This document shows, piece by piece, positions 45,217 to 53,962 of a stretch of DNA of 64,000 nucleotides. A program made the translations under genes and the position numbers. Below the pieces are notes generated by a model. It worked only from the letters and a program-made list of their open reading frames with translations, ran no database searches and was not told where the DNA came from. Numbering within the stretch: the first letter of the stretch is position 1; each line of letters starts with the position of its first letter. Origin of the DNA: an uncultured Eubacteriales bacterium (GTDB taxonomy: Bacteria; Bacillota; Clostridia; Christensenellales; CAG-138); the NCBI GenBank assembly GCA_900545265.1, contig UQYI01000002.1, forward strand, positions 62,001 to 126,000, read 5' to 3'.

Positions 45217-45480
45217 ATGCTGATACAGATCTGCGTAGGCTCTTCCTGCCATCTCAAGGGCACGGAACAGATTATCAGCCTCTTTCAGCAGGCGCTGAAA
45301 GAGTATGCCCTGGAGGAAGAAGTGACTCTGGCCGGGAGCTTCTGCACCGGCCGCTGCAACCGCACGGGCGTTACCGTCACTGTGGACAACGCCGTTTACC
45401 CTGGCATAACACCTGAAAGCTTCCCCGCCTTTTTTGAAGAACGGATAGCCCGCCCCCTGGGCGCATGCAAGGTCTGCTGA
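45217..45480 (+). CDS. Thioredoxin-like 2Fe-2S ferredoxin (second copy)
   Basis: An 87-residue paralogue of the preceding protein: CVGSSCHLKGT (about 6-16) and GSFCTGRCNRTGVTVTVD (about 43-60). The two are clearly homologous tandem duplicates. The C-terminus GACKVC adds two Cys of unknown role. It sits 36 bases before the PAS-containing hydrogenase gene. Confidence 0.88.
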   Translation: MLIQICVGSSCHLKGTEQIISLFQQALKEYALEEEVTLAGSFCTGRCNRTGVTVTVDNAVYPGITPESFPAFFEERIARPLGACKVC

Positions 45481-45516
45481 TCCCCTAAAATCCCCTATAA
45501 GCGAGGTATTTCTGCC

Positions 45517-47190
45517 ATGGACTGTCTGACACTGAAGAAATCCAACTGCAAGAACTGCTACAAATGCATCCGTCATTGCCCGGTCAAATCCATTCGCTTT
45601 TCCGGCAATCAGGCCTATATCATCGGGGCTGAATGCATCCTCTGCGGCCACTGCTTTGTGGTGTGTCCCCAGAATGCCAAGCAGATCGTGGACGAAACGG
45701 AAAAAGCCAGAGTGCTCCTGCAAAGCGGGGAAAAGGTCATCGTGAGCCTGGCCCCCTCCTTCATGGCCAACTATGAGGGCGTGGGTATCGACGGTATGCG
45801 GGAAGCCCTGAAGCAGCTGGGCTTCTTTGACGCAGAAGAAACGGCGATGGGTGCTACCATCGTAAAAAACGAGTATGAACGCATACTGGACGAGGAGCAG
45901 CGGGATATCCTTATTTCCTCCTGCTGCCACAGTGTGAACCTTCTCATCCAGAAATATTTTCCGGATGTGCTGCCCTATCTGGCGGACGTGCTTTCCCCCA
46001 TGCAGGCCCACTGCAAGGATATCAAGCGCCGCTATCCCGGCGCCAAAACGGTGTTTGTCGGCCCTTGTGTGGCCAAAAAAGACGAAGCCCAGCGCTGCGA
46101 AGGGCTGGTGGATGCCGTGCTGACTTTTGATGAGCTCTCCGCCTGGCTCAAGGCCGAGGGGATCGAACTGAAGCAGGCCCAGCATCCGCTGGAACATTCC
46201 CGGGCCCGGTTCTTTCCCACCACGGGGGGGGTGCTGAAATCCCTGTCTCACGAAAATCCCCGGTATACCTATATGGCCATGGACGGGGTGGAAAACTGCA
46301 TGGCTGCCCTGCGGGAGATCCAGGCCGGCACGCTGCACAACTGCTTTATAGAAATGTCTGCCTGTGTGGGCAGCTGCGTAGGCGGCCCCGTAATGGAAAA
46401 ATTCCACCATACCCCCGTCCACAGCTATACCGCCGTAGCCAAGGCCGCCGGGAAACTGGATTTTGAGGTGCTGCAGCCGGAACATTTCTCCCTGCAAAGG
46501 CCCTTTTTGCCCCTGGACAGGCACAGCCGCATGCCTTCGGAGCGGGAGATCAGCGACATTCTCCTGCAAATGGGCAAAAAGCGGGCCGCCGATGAGCTCA
46601 ACTGCGGTACCTGCGGCTATGACACCTGCCGTGAAAAGGCCATTGCCGTATATCAGGGCAAGGCGGAGATCTCCATGTGCCTGCCCTACCTGAAGGACAA
46701 GGCAGAAAGCTTTTCCGATACCATTGTGCGCAACACCCCCAACGGTCTTATCGTTCTGAACGAAAAGCTGGAGGTGCAGCAGATCAACCGCATTGCACTG
46801 AAGATCCTGAACATCCGCTATGCCACGGATATTCTGGGGGATCAGGTGGTGCGGATCATGGATCCGGATGACTTTATGAGCGTCCTTTCCAGCGGCCGGA
46901 GCATCCACGATAAGCGGGTATATCTGGCAGAATATGAAAAGTACGTGGAAGAGACCATCGTATACGATAAAGAATACCGGCTGCTTGTATGCATCCTCCG
47001 GGATGTCACCGAAGAAGAGGAGATCAAGGCCCAGAAGGAGAACATGCGCAGCCAAACAGTAGAGATCGCCGACAAGGTGGTGGATAAGCAGATGCGCATC
47101 GTACAGGAGATCGCATCCCTCCTGGGAGAGACAGCCGCCGAAACCAAAATCGCCCTCTCCAAGCTCAAGGAGTCCATCAGTAATGAATAA
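45517..47190 (+). CDS. [FeFe] hydrogenase with Fe-S and PAS domains, HydS-like (sensory type)
   Basis: A 557-residue protein. Residues 9-55 hold two ferredoxin clusters (CKNCYKCIRHCP; CILCGHCFVVCP). The H-cluster domain has diverged motifs: SSCCHSVN in place of TSCCP, GPCVAKKDE, and EMSACVGSCVGGP. Next come a Cys cluster motif CGTCGYDTC (about 383-391), a PAS domain (SDTIVRNTPNGLIVLNEKLEVQ) and a C-terminal helical tail. This layout matches group C hydrogenases thought to sense hydrogen rather than to turn it over. Its stop overlaps the start of the phosphatase gene by eight bases. Confidence 0.9.
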   Translation: MDCLTLKKSNCKNCYKCIRHCPVKSIRFSGNQAYIIGAECILCGHCFVVCPQNAKQIVDETEKARVLLQSGEKVIVSLAPSFMANYEGVGIDGMREALKQLGFFDAEETAMGATIVKNEYERILDEEQRDILISSCCHSVNLLIQKYFPDVLPYLADVLSPMQAHCKDIKRRYPGAKTVFVGPCVAKKDEAQRCEGLVDAVLTFDELSAWLKAEGIELKQAQHPLEHSRARFFPTTGGVLKSLSHENPRYTYMAMDGVENCMAALREIQAGTLHNCFIEMSACVGSCVGGPVMEKFHHTPVHSYTAVAKAAGKLDFEVLQPEHFSLQRPFLPLDRHSRMPSEREISDILLQMGKKRAADELNCGTCGYDTCREKAIAVYQGKAEISMCLPYLKDKAESFSDTIVRNTPNGLIVLNEKLEVQQINRIALKILNIRYATDILGDQVVRIMDPDDFMSVLSSGRSIHDKRVYLAEYEKYVEETIVYDKEYRLLVCILRDVTEEEEIKAQKENMRSQTVEIADKVVDKQMRIVQEIASLLGETAAETKIALSKLKESISNE

Positions 47191-48355
47191 CCTGTGCGCC
47201 GATATAGGCTATAAGAGCATCAACCACGAAGGAGAGCAGCTCTGCGGTGATCATGTGGATATTGTGGAACAGGGTGAAAACTCTACCGTCATCGTCCTGG
47301 CAGACGGTCTGGGCAGCGGCGTAAAGGCCAGCATCCTTTCCACCCTGACCAGCAAGATCATCTCCACCATGATGGCCGAGGGTCTGCCCTTGGAGGAATG
47401 TGTTTCCACCATTGCGGCTACCCTCCCCATATGCTCTCAGCGGGGGGTCGCCTATTCCACCTTTACCATTCTGCACCTGATCCGCAATGAGACCGCCGAG
47501 CTCATTCAGTATGATAACCCTGCGGTCATTTTCCTTAGGAATTTTGAAAACGTGGATTACCCCATGCAGGAGCTGCACATAGGCGGCAAGCAGATCTATA
47601 AATCCTCCATCCGCCTGCAGGAGGATGATATCTTCATTGCCATGAGCGACGGATGTCCTCATGCAGGCATCGGTATTGCCTATAACTTTGGTTGGAAGCG
47701 GGAGGAGATCATGGATTTCATGGCCTCCATCGCCCCGGCAGGCTATACGGCCAAAACTCTTTCCACCATGCTGGTGGATGAGTGCGACAAGCAGTACGGA
47801 CACCACCCGGGAGACGATGCCACGGCCTGCGTGGTGCGCATCCGCCGCCGGGAGCCCATGAATCTGCTCTTCGGCCCGCCCCGGCACCGGGACGACTGCG
47901 ACAGAATGATGTCACTGTTCTTCAGCAAGGAGGGCAAACACATTGTCTGTGGCGGCACCACCTCCTCCATTGCCGCCAGATATTTGGGAAAGCCCCTGCG
48001 GGCCAGCCTGAACTTTGAGCGCAGCGATGTGCCCCCCATTGCCGAAATTGAAGGGGTGGATCTGGTCACGGAAGGCGTGATCACCATCAACAAGGTACTG
48101 GAGTATGCGCGGGACGCTCTCGGAGGCAATGAGCTTTACGAGCAGTGGAGCCTCAATAAGGACGGTGCCAGCCGCATCTGCCGGCTGCTGTTTGAAGAAG
48201 CTACGGATATTAACTTCTTTGTCGGCCGGGCGGTGAATCCCGCCCATCAGAACCCGGATCTGCCCATCACCTTCAACATAAAGATGAACCTGGTGGAGCA
48301 GCTCAGCCAGTGCCTGCGGGACATGGGCAAGCGGGTCAAGGTCATTTACTTTTAA
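47183..48355 (+). CDS. SpoIIE/PP2C-type protein phosphatase with C-terminal extension
   Basis: A 390-residue protein whose first 230 residues form a PP2C/SpoIIE phosphatase with metal-binding Asp motifs GDHVD, LADGLGSG, MSDGCPH and GDDATACVV. The C-terminal 160 residues (from about NLLFGPPRHRDDCDRMMSLF) lack a named domain. It overlaps the sensory hydrogenase gene by eight bases, so the two are translationally coupled; dephosphorylation in response to hydrogen or redox state is the natural inference. Its substrate is unknown. Confidence 0.88.
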   Translation: MNNLCADIGYKSINHEGEQLCGDHVDIVEQGENSTVIVLADGLGSGVKASILSTLTSKIISTMMAEGLPLEECVSTIAATLPICSQRGVAYSTFTILHLIRNETAELIQYDNPAVIFLRNFENVDYPMQELHIGGKQIYKSSIRLQEDDIFIAMSDGCPHAGIGIAYNFGWKREEIMDFMASIAPAGYTAKTLSTMLVDECDKQYGHHPGDDATACVVRIRRREPMNLLFGPPRHRDDCDRMMSLFFSKEGKHIVCGGTTSSIAARYLGKPLRASLNFERSDVPPIAEIEGVDLVTEGVITINKVLEYARDALGGNELYEQWSLNKDGASRICRLLFEEATDINFFVGRAVNPAHQNPDLPITFNIKMNLVEQLSQCLRDMGKRVKVIYF

Positions 48356-48407
48356 AAGAATTCCCCCCAGAAAGGCGCTTTTACAAAAGGCGAAAGGTTC
48401 CCATATT

Positions 48408-49832
48408 ATGAGAAAGTTCGATACCAATGTCCAATACACCAAGTATCTGGTGCTGCGGGAGGTGGCCCGGGAGGCCTGGGCCGACACCCTTTTGGATAAC
48501 GCGGCGGATATTCCCCAGCGCATTGCCCCCAATGGCAGTCAGGCTACGGACTGCTGCGTCTATAAGGAACGGGCTGTTCTGGCCGAACGGGTGCGCATGG
48601 CCGCCGGCGGCCACCGGGATAATCCCAATATTATCGAGGTCATCAACGTGGCCTGCGATGAATGCCCCATGGGCGGCTTTGAAGTAACAAATTCCTGCCG
48701 GGGCTGCCTGGCACACCGCTGCATGGATGTATGCCCCCGGGGCGCCATCAGCTTTGACAGCCGCCATACTGCGCATATAGATAAATCCAAGTGCGTCAAC
48801 TGCGGTCAGTGCGCCAAAGTATGCCCCTACAGCGCCATTGCCGACAGAAAGCGCCCCTGCATCAATGCCTGCAAGATCAAGGCCATCACCATCGGAGCGG
48901 ATCAGGCGGCCTCCATTGATAACAACAAATGCATTTCCTGCGGCGCCTGCGTATACCAGTGCCCCTTTGGCGCCATTATGGACAAGAGCTTTTTGCTGGA
49001 TGTGATCGACATTCTGAAAAAAAGTGAAAACAACACCAAATACAAGGTATTTGCCGTGGTGGCCCCTTCCATTTCCAGCCAGTTTACCTATGCAAAGCTG
49101 GGGCAGGTGGTCAGCGGTCTGAAGCGGCTGGGCTTCCATACCGTGGTGGAGGCTGCCCTCGGTGCAGATATGGTGGCCGATGCCGAAAGCCGGGAACTGG
49201 TGGAAAAGGGCTTTTTGACCAGCTCCTGCTGCCCGGCCTTTGTCAGTTATATAGAAAAGGCTTTCCCCTCCCTGCTGCAGAACGTTTCCCACAATCTTTC
49301 CCCCATGGCGGCATTATCCAAATATCTCAAGGAGCATGAATCCCCCTGCAGGATCGTGTTCATTGGGCCCTGCACCGCCAAAAAAGCAGAGATCTGCCGG
49401 GAAAATGTGCGGCCTTATGTAGATGTGGTCATGACCTTTGAAGAGCTTCAGGCACTGTTTGACAGCCGGGATATGGATATCACCACCCTGCCGCTGGACG
49501 TGCTGGACAACGCCTCCTACTTCGGGCGGATATTTGCCCGGTGCGGCGGCCTTTCCGATGCGGTAGCCCAGGGCATCAAGGAACACGGCGATACCTTCAA
49601 CCTGAAGGCCCTTTCCTGCGATGGCATAGAGGAATGCCGCATGGCCCTGCTCAAAGCCTCCAAGGGCAAGCTGGACGCCAACTTTGTGGAAGGCATGGCC
49701 TGCATCGGCGGCTGTATCGGCGGTGCCGGGTGCCTGACCCACGGAGAAAAGAGCAAGCTCCAGGTAGACAAATACGGTATGGAAGCTCACGAAAAAACCA
49801 TTTCCGATGCCATTTCCGTGCTGAACAAGTAA
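48408..49832 (+). CDS. [FeFe] hydrogenase, monomeric group B-like
   Basis: A 474-residue hydrogenase. The N-terminal 100 residues include four Cys before two ferredoxin clusters (CVNCGQCAKVCP; CISCGACVYQCP, about 130-190). H-cluster motifs are TSSCCPAFVSYI, GPCTAKKAEI and EGMACIGGCIGGAGC, all complete, so catalysis is expected. Group B enzymes evolve or oxidise hydrogen with ferredoxin. It is the last gene of the cassette and is followed by a terminator. Confidence 0.92.
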   Translation: MRKFDTNVQYTKYLVLREVAREAWADTLLDNAADIPQRIAPNGSQATDCCVYKERAVLAERVRMAAGGHRDNPNIIEVINVACDECPMGGFEVTNSCRGCLAHRCMDVCPRGAISFDSRHTAHIDKSKCVNCGQCAKVCPYSAIADRKRPCINACKIKAITIGADQAASIDNNKCISCGACVYQCPFGAIMDKSFLLDVIDILKKSENNTKYKVFAVVAPSISSQFTYAKLGQVVSGLKRLGFHTVVEAALGADMVADAESRELVEKGFLTSSCCPAFVSYIEKAFPSLLQNVSHNLSPMAALSKYLKEHESPCRIVFIGPCTAKKAEICRENVRPYVDVVMTFEELQALFDSRDMDITTLPLDVLDNASYFGRIFARCGGLSDAVAQGIKEHGDTFNLKALSCDGIEECRMALLKASKGKLDANFVEGMACIGGCIGGAGCLTHGEKSKLQVDKYGMEAHEKTISDAISVLNK

Positions 49833-49845
49833 CTTTTTCCCTGCC

Positions 49846-49877
49846 GCCCCGGGGCCTGCGCCTGCCGGGGCTTTTTT
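49846..49877 (+). terminator. Terminator after the hydrogenase cassette
   Basis: GCCCCGG/CCGGGGC hairpin followed by TTTTTT, 13 bases after the stop. Confidence 0.8.
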
Positions 49878-49910
49878 GTTGATAAAGCGGCTTGCCCGGG
49901 AAACCGGGGG

Positions 49911-50019
49911 GGAGCTGCACGCCGTGGCTCCAGCTCCAGCAGCAGCGGCAGGGGCTGTGCCCCTCCGCTGCGATTGGCGCCCGAAGGGCGCCAATGGTGC
50001 AGCTCCAGGCCCCGTATAC
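49911..50019 (+). repeat. Divergent cloverleaf-like repeat, copy G
   Basis: The outer stem GGAGCTGCAC (49911-49920) pairs perfectly with GTGCAGCTCC (49997-50006). Two strong inner hairpins are visible, one with a CAGCGG/CCGCTG base and one ATTGGCGCCC/GGGCGCCAAT. The third is unclear. GTATAC at 50014-50019 lies seven bases outside the stem, as in copies A to D and F. Primary sequence differs, but the architecture is the same. Confidence 0.6.
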
Positions 50020-50092
50020 CGGGAAGTCTTCAATATCCGGCACATATGAAAATTCAGACTGCCTTTTTTTGCACTTCTGCAGACAATGCCTG

Positions 50093-50121
50093 TTGCTCCT
50101 TTTTAAGACACAGGGTATACT
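50093..50121 (+). promoter_or_regulatory. Promoter for the glycosyltransferase gene
   Basis: TTGCTC (50093-50098) and TATACT (50116-50121), 17 bases apart. Confidence 0.55.
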
Positions 50122-50222
50122 ATATGACAGATCTCAAAAGCAGGAGCAGTCTTTTTTAGACGTTTCCGCCCACTGCTTTTTTTAAAATCGCTAACCCATT
50201 ACGATCCTACAGGAGGTGCCTC

Positions 50223-51329
50223 ATGAAGATCCTTCTGCTGAGCTGCAGCACCGGCGAAGGCCACAACCACTGTGCCATGGCCGTGGGAGAAGCCCTGCAA
50301 AGTCTGGGCCATACCGCCGACTTTCTGGATATGCTCCATCTGTGCGGGGAGCCCGGCCCCCTGAGCTTTGATAAGGTGCTCAACCGCATTTCTGCCAAAG
50401 CACCGGATGTTTTTGGCATGATGTACCACGCCGGAGCCATGTACAGCGCCACGGGGGTCACCTCCCCCATCTATCTGGCCAACATCCGCCATGCCCGGGA
50501 GCTGAAGGACTATATGCAAAACCACGACTATGAAGCCGTAGTCTGCTCCCACCTGTTCCCCATGGAAACATTGACCTATCTGCGCCGGAATGAAAAGGAA
50601 AGCATCCCCTGTTACGGTATCCTCTCAGACTATACCTGCATCCCCTTCCTGCCGGAAACGGAGCTGGACGGCTACTTTCTTCCCCACGAAGAGGTGCGTG
50701 CTGCCTGTGCGGCGGCGGGTATGCCGAAAGAGAATCTTTATGTAACGGGTATGCCCGTCAGCAGCCGCTTCTGCACCGTCCTCTCCAAAGAGGATGCCCG
50801 AAAGGCGCTGAATCTGCCGCCGAACAAGCGCATCTATCTTGTTATGACCGGCGGCATCGGCTGCGGAGACGCACTGAACCTGTGCCGTTCCATCCGGCGG
50901 ATTCCGGATAAAAACGCCCTGCTCTGCGTACTCCCCGGCCGGAATGAAGAGCTGCGCCAGGCCCTTATGCAGGCATTCCCGCCGGAGGAAGTGTGCAGCG
51001 TGCCCTTTACGGACCAGGTGCCCGCCTATATGCGGGCATCGGATGTGCTGCTTTCCAAGGCAGGCGGTATTTCCAGCTCGGAAGCGGCAGTGCTGGGGAT
51101 CCCTCTGGTACATACCATGGCTATCCCGGGGGTAGAAACGCTCAACGCTTCCTTCTTCGAAAGCCACGGCATGTCCCTGTTCGCCGGGAATTTCTATGAA
51201 GCCGCCCGCTTTGCCGACAGGCTCCTGTTTGACAGGGAACTGGCCTGCTCCATGCTGCAGGCTCAAAACGCCTGCATTCCCAAAGACGGGGCTATGGCCA
51301 TCGCCCGCCGCATCGTGCAAGCCCGCTAA
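50223..51329 (+). CDS. Diacylglycerol glycosyltransferase/MGDG synthase-like GT28 enzyme
   Basis: A 368-residue protein: the N-terminal LLLSCSTGEGHNHCAMAVGEAL resembles the MGDG synthase domain (GGGH-type loop), and the C-terminal half shows GGIGCGDAL, FTDQVPAYMRASDVLLSKAGGISSSEA, and a sugar-nucleotide-binding GIPLVHTMAIPGVETLN. Such enzymes add sugars to diacylglycerol in membrane lipid synthesis. AGGAGG lies before the ATG. It stands at the head of three plus-strand genes. The exact acceptor is not certain. Confidence 0.8.
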   Translation: MKILLLSCSTGEGHNHCAMAVGEALQSLGHTADFLDMLHLCGEPGPLSFDKVLNRISAKAPDVFGMMYHAGAMYSATGVTSPIYLANIRHARELKDYMQNHDYEAVVCSHLFPMETLTYLRRNEKESIPCYGILSDYTCIPFLPETELDGYFLPHEEVRAACAAAGMPKENLYVTGMPVSSRFCTVLSKEDARKALNLPPNKRIYLVMTGGIGCGDALNLCRSIRRIPDKNALLCVLPGRNEELRQALMQAFPPEEVCSVPFTDQVPAYMRASDVLLSKAGGISSSEAAVLGIPLVHTMAIPGVETLNASFFESHGMSLFAGNFYEAARFADRLLFDRELACSMLQAQNACIPKDGAMAIARRIVQAR

Positions 51330-51361
51330 TCCTTTTTACCATCTGTTTGGAGGTTTTTTCT

Positions 51362-52162
51362 ATGCCGTTTATGGGGTATTTTCTTCTTTTTGCGTTTCTT
51401 TTCATGCTGGGATGCAGCTTCGGCTGGGTGCTGGAAGTGTTTTACCGTCGATTCATCTCCTCCTCCAACCCGGAGCGCCGGTGGATCAACCCTGGTTTTC
51501 TCACCGGTCCGGCCCTGCCCTTGTATGGTACGGGCGTATGCGCCATGTGGCTCATCGTCAGTCTGGAGCCCTTTATTCCCATTGCGGATGTCTCCCTCCG
51601 CCGGGCGGTGCTGTTCCTGGGGATCACTCTGGGCATGACGCTGATAGAGTATATTGCCGGGCTTTTATCCACCCGTGTCTTCAAAGTGCAGCTGTGGGAT
51701 TACTCCCGGCGCTGGGGAAACATTCAGGGCATCATCTGCCCCCTGTTCACCCTGTTCTGGGGAATATTGGGAATTACTTACTATTATCTGGTGCATCCGC
51801 TGCTGAACCGCTCCCTCCATTGGCTTATGGAGGATACCAATGTGGTGGCAGCCTATGCCTTCTGCATGGGCATGTACTATGGCATACTCCTGCTGGATCT
51901 GATCCATTCCTCCCGGATGCTGGGCCGAATCCGCAAGTTCGCCAGGGAGAATCAGATCATCGTCCGTTATGAGGATCTGCGGGAACGGATCCGCCGCCGG
52001 AAGATCTCCGAGCGGATCAAGCTCAGCTTCCTGTTTGATATGTGGAGCGAGCACCCGCTGGTCGTCCATCTGCAGGAATATCTGCAGGATGTTCGGGAAA
52101 AGCTCAAGCAGGATGCGCAGGAAAAGCTCCGGCAGCTCAAAGGCGAAGAAAAAGACAACTGA
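51362..52162 (+). CDS. CmpB-like putative ABC transporter permease (PF06541 type)
   Basis: A 266-residue membrane protein with about five hydrophobic segments in its first 200 residues and the family-like motif GCSFGWVLEVFYRRF, with RRWINPGFLTGPALPLYGTGV close by. The charged C-terminal 60 residues look helical. GGAGG precedes the ATG by eight bases. It lies 32 bases after the glycosyltransferase gene. Despite the family label, no ABC partner is near, so transport is unproven. Confidence 0.82.
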   Translation: MPFMGYFLLFAFLFMLGCSFGWVLEVFYRRFISSSNPERRWINPGFLTGPALPLYGTGVCAMWLIVSLEPFIPIADVSLRRAVLFLGITLGMTLIEYIAGLLSTRVFKVQLWDYSRRWGNIQGIICPLFTLFWGILGITYYYLVHPLLNRSLHWLMEDTNVVAAYAFCMGMYYGILLLDLIHSSRMLGRIRKFARENQIIVRYEDLRERIRRRKISERIKLSFLFDMWSEHPLVVHLQEYLQDVREKLKQDAQEKLRQLKGEEKDN

Positions 52163-52168
52163 CACGAT

Positions 52169-52195
52169 GCAGGCAGACTTCCTCGAGGGGTCTGC
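52169..52195 (+). terminator. Hairpin between the CmpB-like and esterase genes
   Basis: AGGCAGAC/GTCTGCCT stem with a weak T-rich tail; it may be a partial terminator. Confidence 0.5.
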
Positions 52196-52283
52196 CTGTT
52201 GTTCAAATGATACAGGCACGTGGTGCGGCGTATTCTGCCCCCGTCCGCCGTGCCGCAGACCATATAATCTTACGGAGGTTTTC

Positions 52284-53162
52284 ATGGGCGTATCCCTGTC
52301 CCCGGAATTCAAAAAGTATGCCTGGATGCAGCTTCCCTTCACACCCGGGCTGCTGCGCCTGAGCCAAAGACTGCTGGGCATTTTGCCCGTTCACAGCCCT
52401 TATGCGGATATCTGCATGGCCAAACGACAGGCCGGTTCTCTGCCTCTGACCCTGTTCTATCCCAAAGACCGTGGGTTGCAGGGGCCCTGTCTGATCTTTT
52501 ATCACGGCGGCGGCTTCGGTCATCCCGCTGCGCCTCAACATCGGCGGCTGGCGGCTTTTCTGGCCCGGGAAGCCCATTGCACCGTGCTGTGCCCGGAATA
52601 CCGCCTGCTGCCCCGGCACCCCTACCCCGCCGCCCGGGAGGACGCATTGACCGCCTATGCCTGGGCCGCTTCCGCATTTCCGGGGGCTGCTTTGGCCCTG
52701 GGAGGAGACAGTGCCGGAGGGGCTCTGGCGGCCTTTGCCATGACGGACGGCCCGCAGCAGGGACTGCCGGCTCCGGCCCTGCTGCTGCTTATCTACCCGG
52801 TGCTGGACAGGACTCTTTCCACGCCTTCCATGGCTGCCTTTCCCTCCACGCCCCTTTGGAATGCCCGCTGCAACCGGGCCATGTGGAGCATGCTTTTACA
52901 GGGGGCGGATCCCCGCCCGGCCAGCCCGCTGTTTCTGCCGCTGCCCCATCCCCTGCCCGCCGTATACATGGAGACGGCAGAGGTGGACTGTCTTCGGGAC
53001 GAGGGACTCCTCTATGCCCGCCGCCTGCAGGAGGCCGGTGCCGCGGTGACCTGTCATACCCTCTGCGGCGCACCCCATGGTTATGATATCGCATTCTCCG
53101 CTCCCCGAGTGCAGGCTCTGTGGCAGGCCCGAGCGGAAGCGCTGCGGAAAGCATTTGAATGA
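52284..53162 (+). CDS. Alpha/beta hydrolase, HSL-like esterase
   Basis: A 292-residue enzyme of the hormone-sensitive lipase group. The oxyanion motif is YHGGGFGHP (about 72-80), the nucleophile lies in GGDSAGGAL (Ser about 145), the acid in EVDCLRDEG, and the catalytic His in APHGYD near residue 270. Such esterases hydrolyse short acyl esters. GGAGG precedes the ATG. It is the third gene of a plus-strand group; cooperation with the lipid glycosyltransferase is possible. Confidence 0.9.
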   Translation: MGVSLSPEFKKYAWMQLPFTPGLLRLSQRLLGILPVHSPYADICMAKRQAGSLPLTLFYPKDRGLQGPCLIFYHGGGFGHPAAPQHRRLAAFLAREAHCTVLCPEYRLLPRHPYPAAREDALTAYAWAASAFPGAALALGGDSAGGALAAFAMTDGPQQGLPAPALLLLIYPVLDRTLSTPSMAAFPSTPLWNARCNRAMWSMLLQGADPRPASPLFLPLPHPLPAVYMETAEVDCLRDEGLLYARRLQEAGAAVTCHTLCGAPHGYDIAFSAPRVQALWQARAEALRKAFE

Positions 53163-53210
53163 AATACTTATGTCCTATTTGCTTGAATTTACGTATTTAT
53201 GGGCTATACG

Positions 53211-53242
53211 TTGAGGGTAGAGAAAATACTCCACCCTCAACA
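53211..53242. terminator. Bidirectional terminator hairpin
   Basis: TTGAGGGT pairs with ACCCTCAA between the convergent esterase and Ig-like lipoprotein genes. Confidence 0.7.
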
Positions 53243-53245
53243 TTT

Positions 53246-53947
53246 TTACATATGCTTTTTGTTCCAATACTCTTCCAGTGCAGAATTTATTTTGGAAGCA
53301 CTCATAACGGAATCGCTCATCGGATGAGATAGATCTGCATTAGGGGCTTCAAGGCATAAAAAGCTATTGTTTTTGGTAAAGTAAATCAAACCATATATCT
53401 TATATATAGTGCCACCCGCTGGATTCGTTCCCTGAATGTCTAAAATAACACTCCAAATAGTATCTCCATCTTTATTATTATTAGTATCGTATATTTTGCG
53501 AATCCGAACCGCCGAAGCGTTATAAAAACTGGACAGCATTTCTTCTACCATATAGTTAAAAAGAATTTTTTCTTTTTCATTCAATTGCTCTATGGCAGAG
53601 GGTGCTTTTACCGTTACCTCGCAAGTATCCATGGCCGTCCCGGAGCTGGCACAGATAATGGTGGTCGTTCCAGGTGCTATACCCTCGATCAGTCCGTCTG
53701 CTGTTACTGTAGCGATCTCGCTGTTCGCCGATTTCCAGGAAAGACCGCTCATATCGGCCTCCTCCGGTATTACGGTGCAATTTTGCTGAAATCTCTCTCC
53801 TACTTCCAAGTTCAAAGCTCCTTGAGCCAGGAAAACGGCAGTGATCTCCGTTTTTTCTTCTTGTACGCTTTCTTCTTCCCGTGCATTACATGCACACACG
53901 CTCAGAATCAAACATATAAGCAAAATACAGCTTATTCTCTTTTTCAT
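53246..53947 (-). CDS. Lipoprotein with bacterial Ig-like (BIG2) domain
   Basis: A 233-residue lipoprotein: signal peptide with lipobox SVCAC (Cys about 20), a BIG2-type domain at about residues 35-112 (LNLEVGERFQQNCTVIPEEAD; SEIATVTADGLIEGIAPGTTTI), and a C-terminal alpha/beta region of unknown fold with YNASAVRIRKIYD. It lies 15 bases downstream of the membrane protein gene on the same strand. GC content is lower than in surrounding genes. Function is unknown. Confidence 0.82.
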   Translation of the reverse strand: MKKRISCILLICLILSVCACNAREEESVQEEKTEITAVFLAQGALNLEVGERFQQNCTVIPEEADMSGLSWKSANSEIATVTADGLIEGIAPGTTTIICASSGTAMDTCEVTVKAPSAIEQLNEKEKILFNYMVEEMLSSFYNASAVRIRKIYDTNNNKDGDTIWSVILDIQGTNPAGGTIYKIYGLIYFTKNNSFLCLEAPNADLSHPMSDSVMSASKINSALEEYWNKKHM

Positions 53948-53962
53948 GCTGTTTCCTCCGTT

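Noticed and set aside
45133..47055. A 640-codon minus-strand open frame
   Set aside because: Antisense to the sensory hydrogenase gene, which has full motif support; a shadow.
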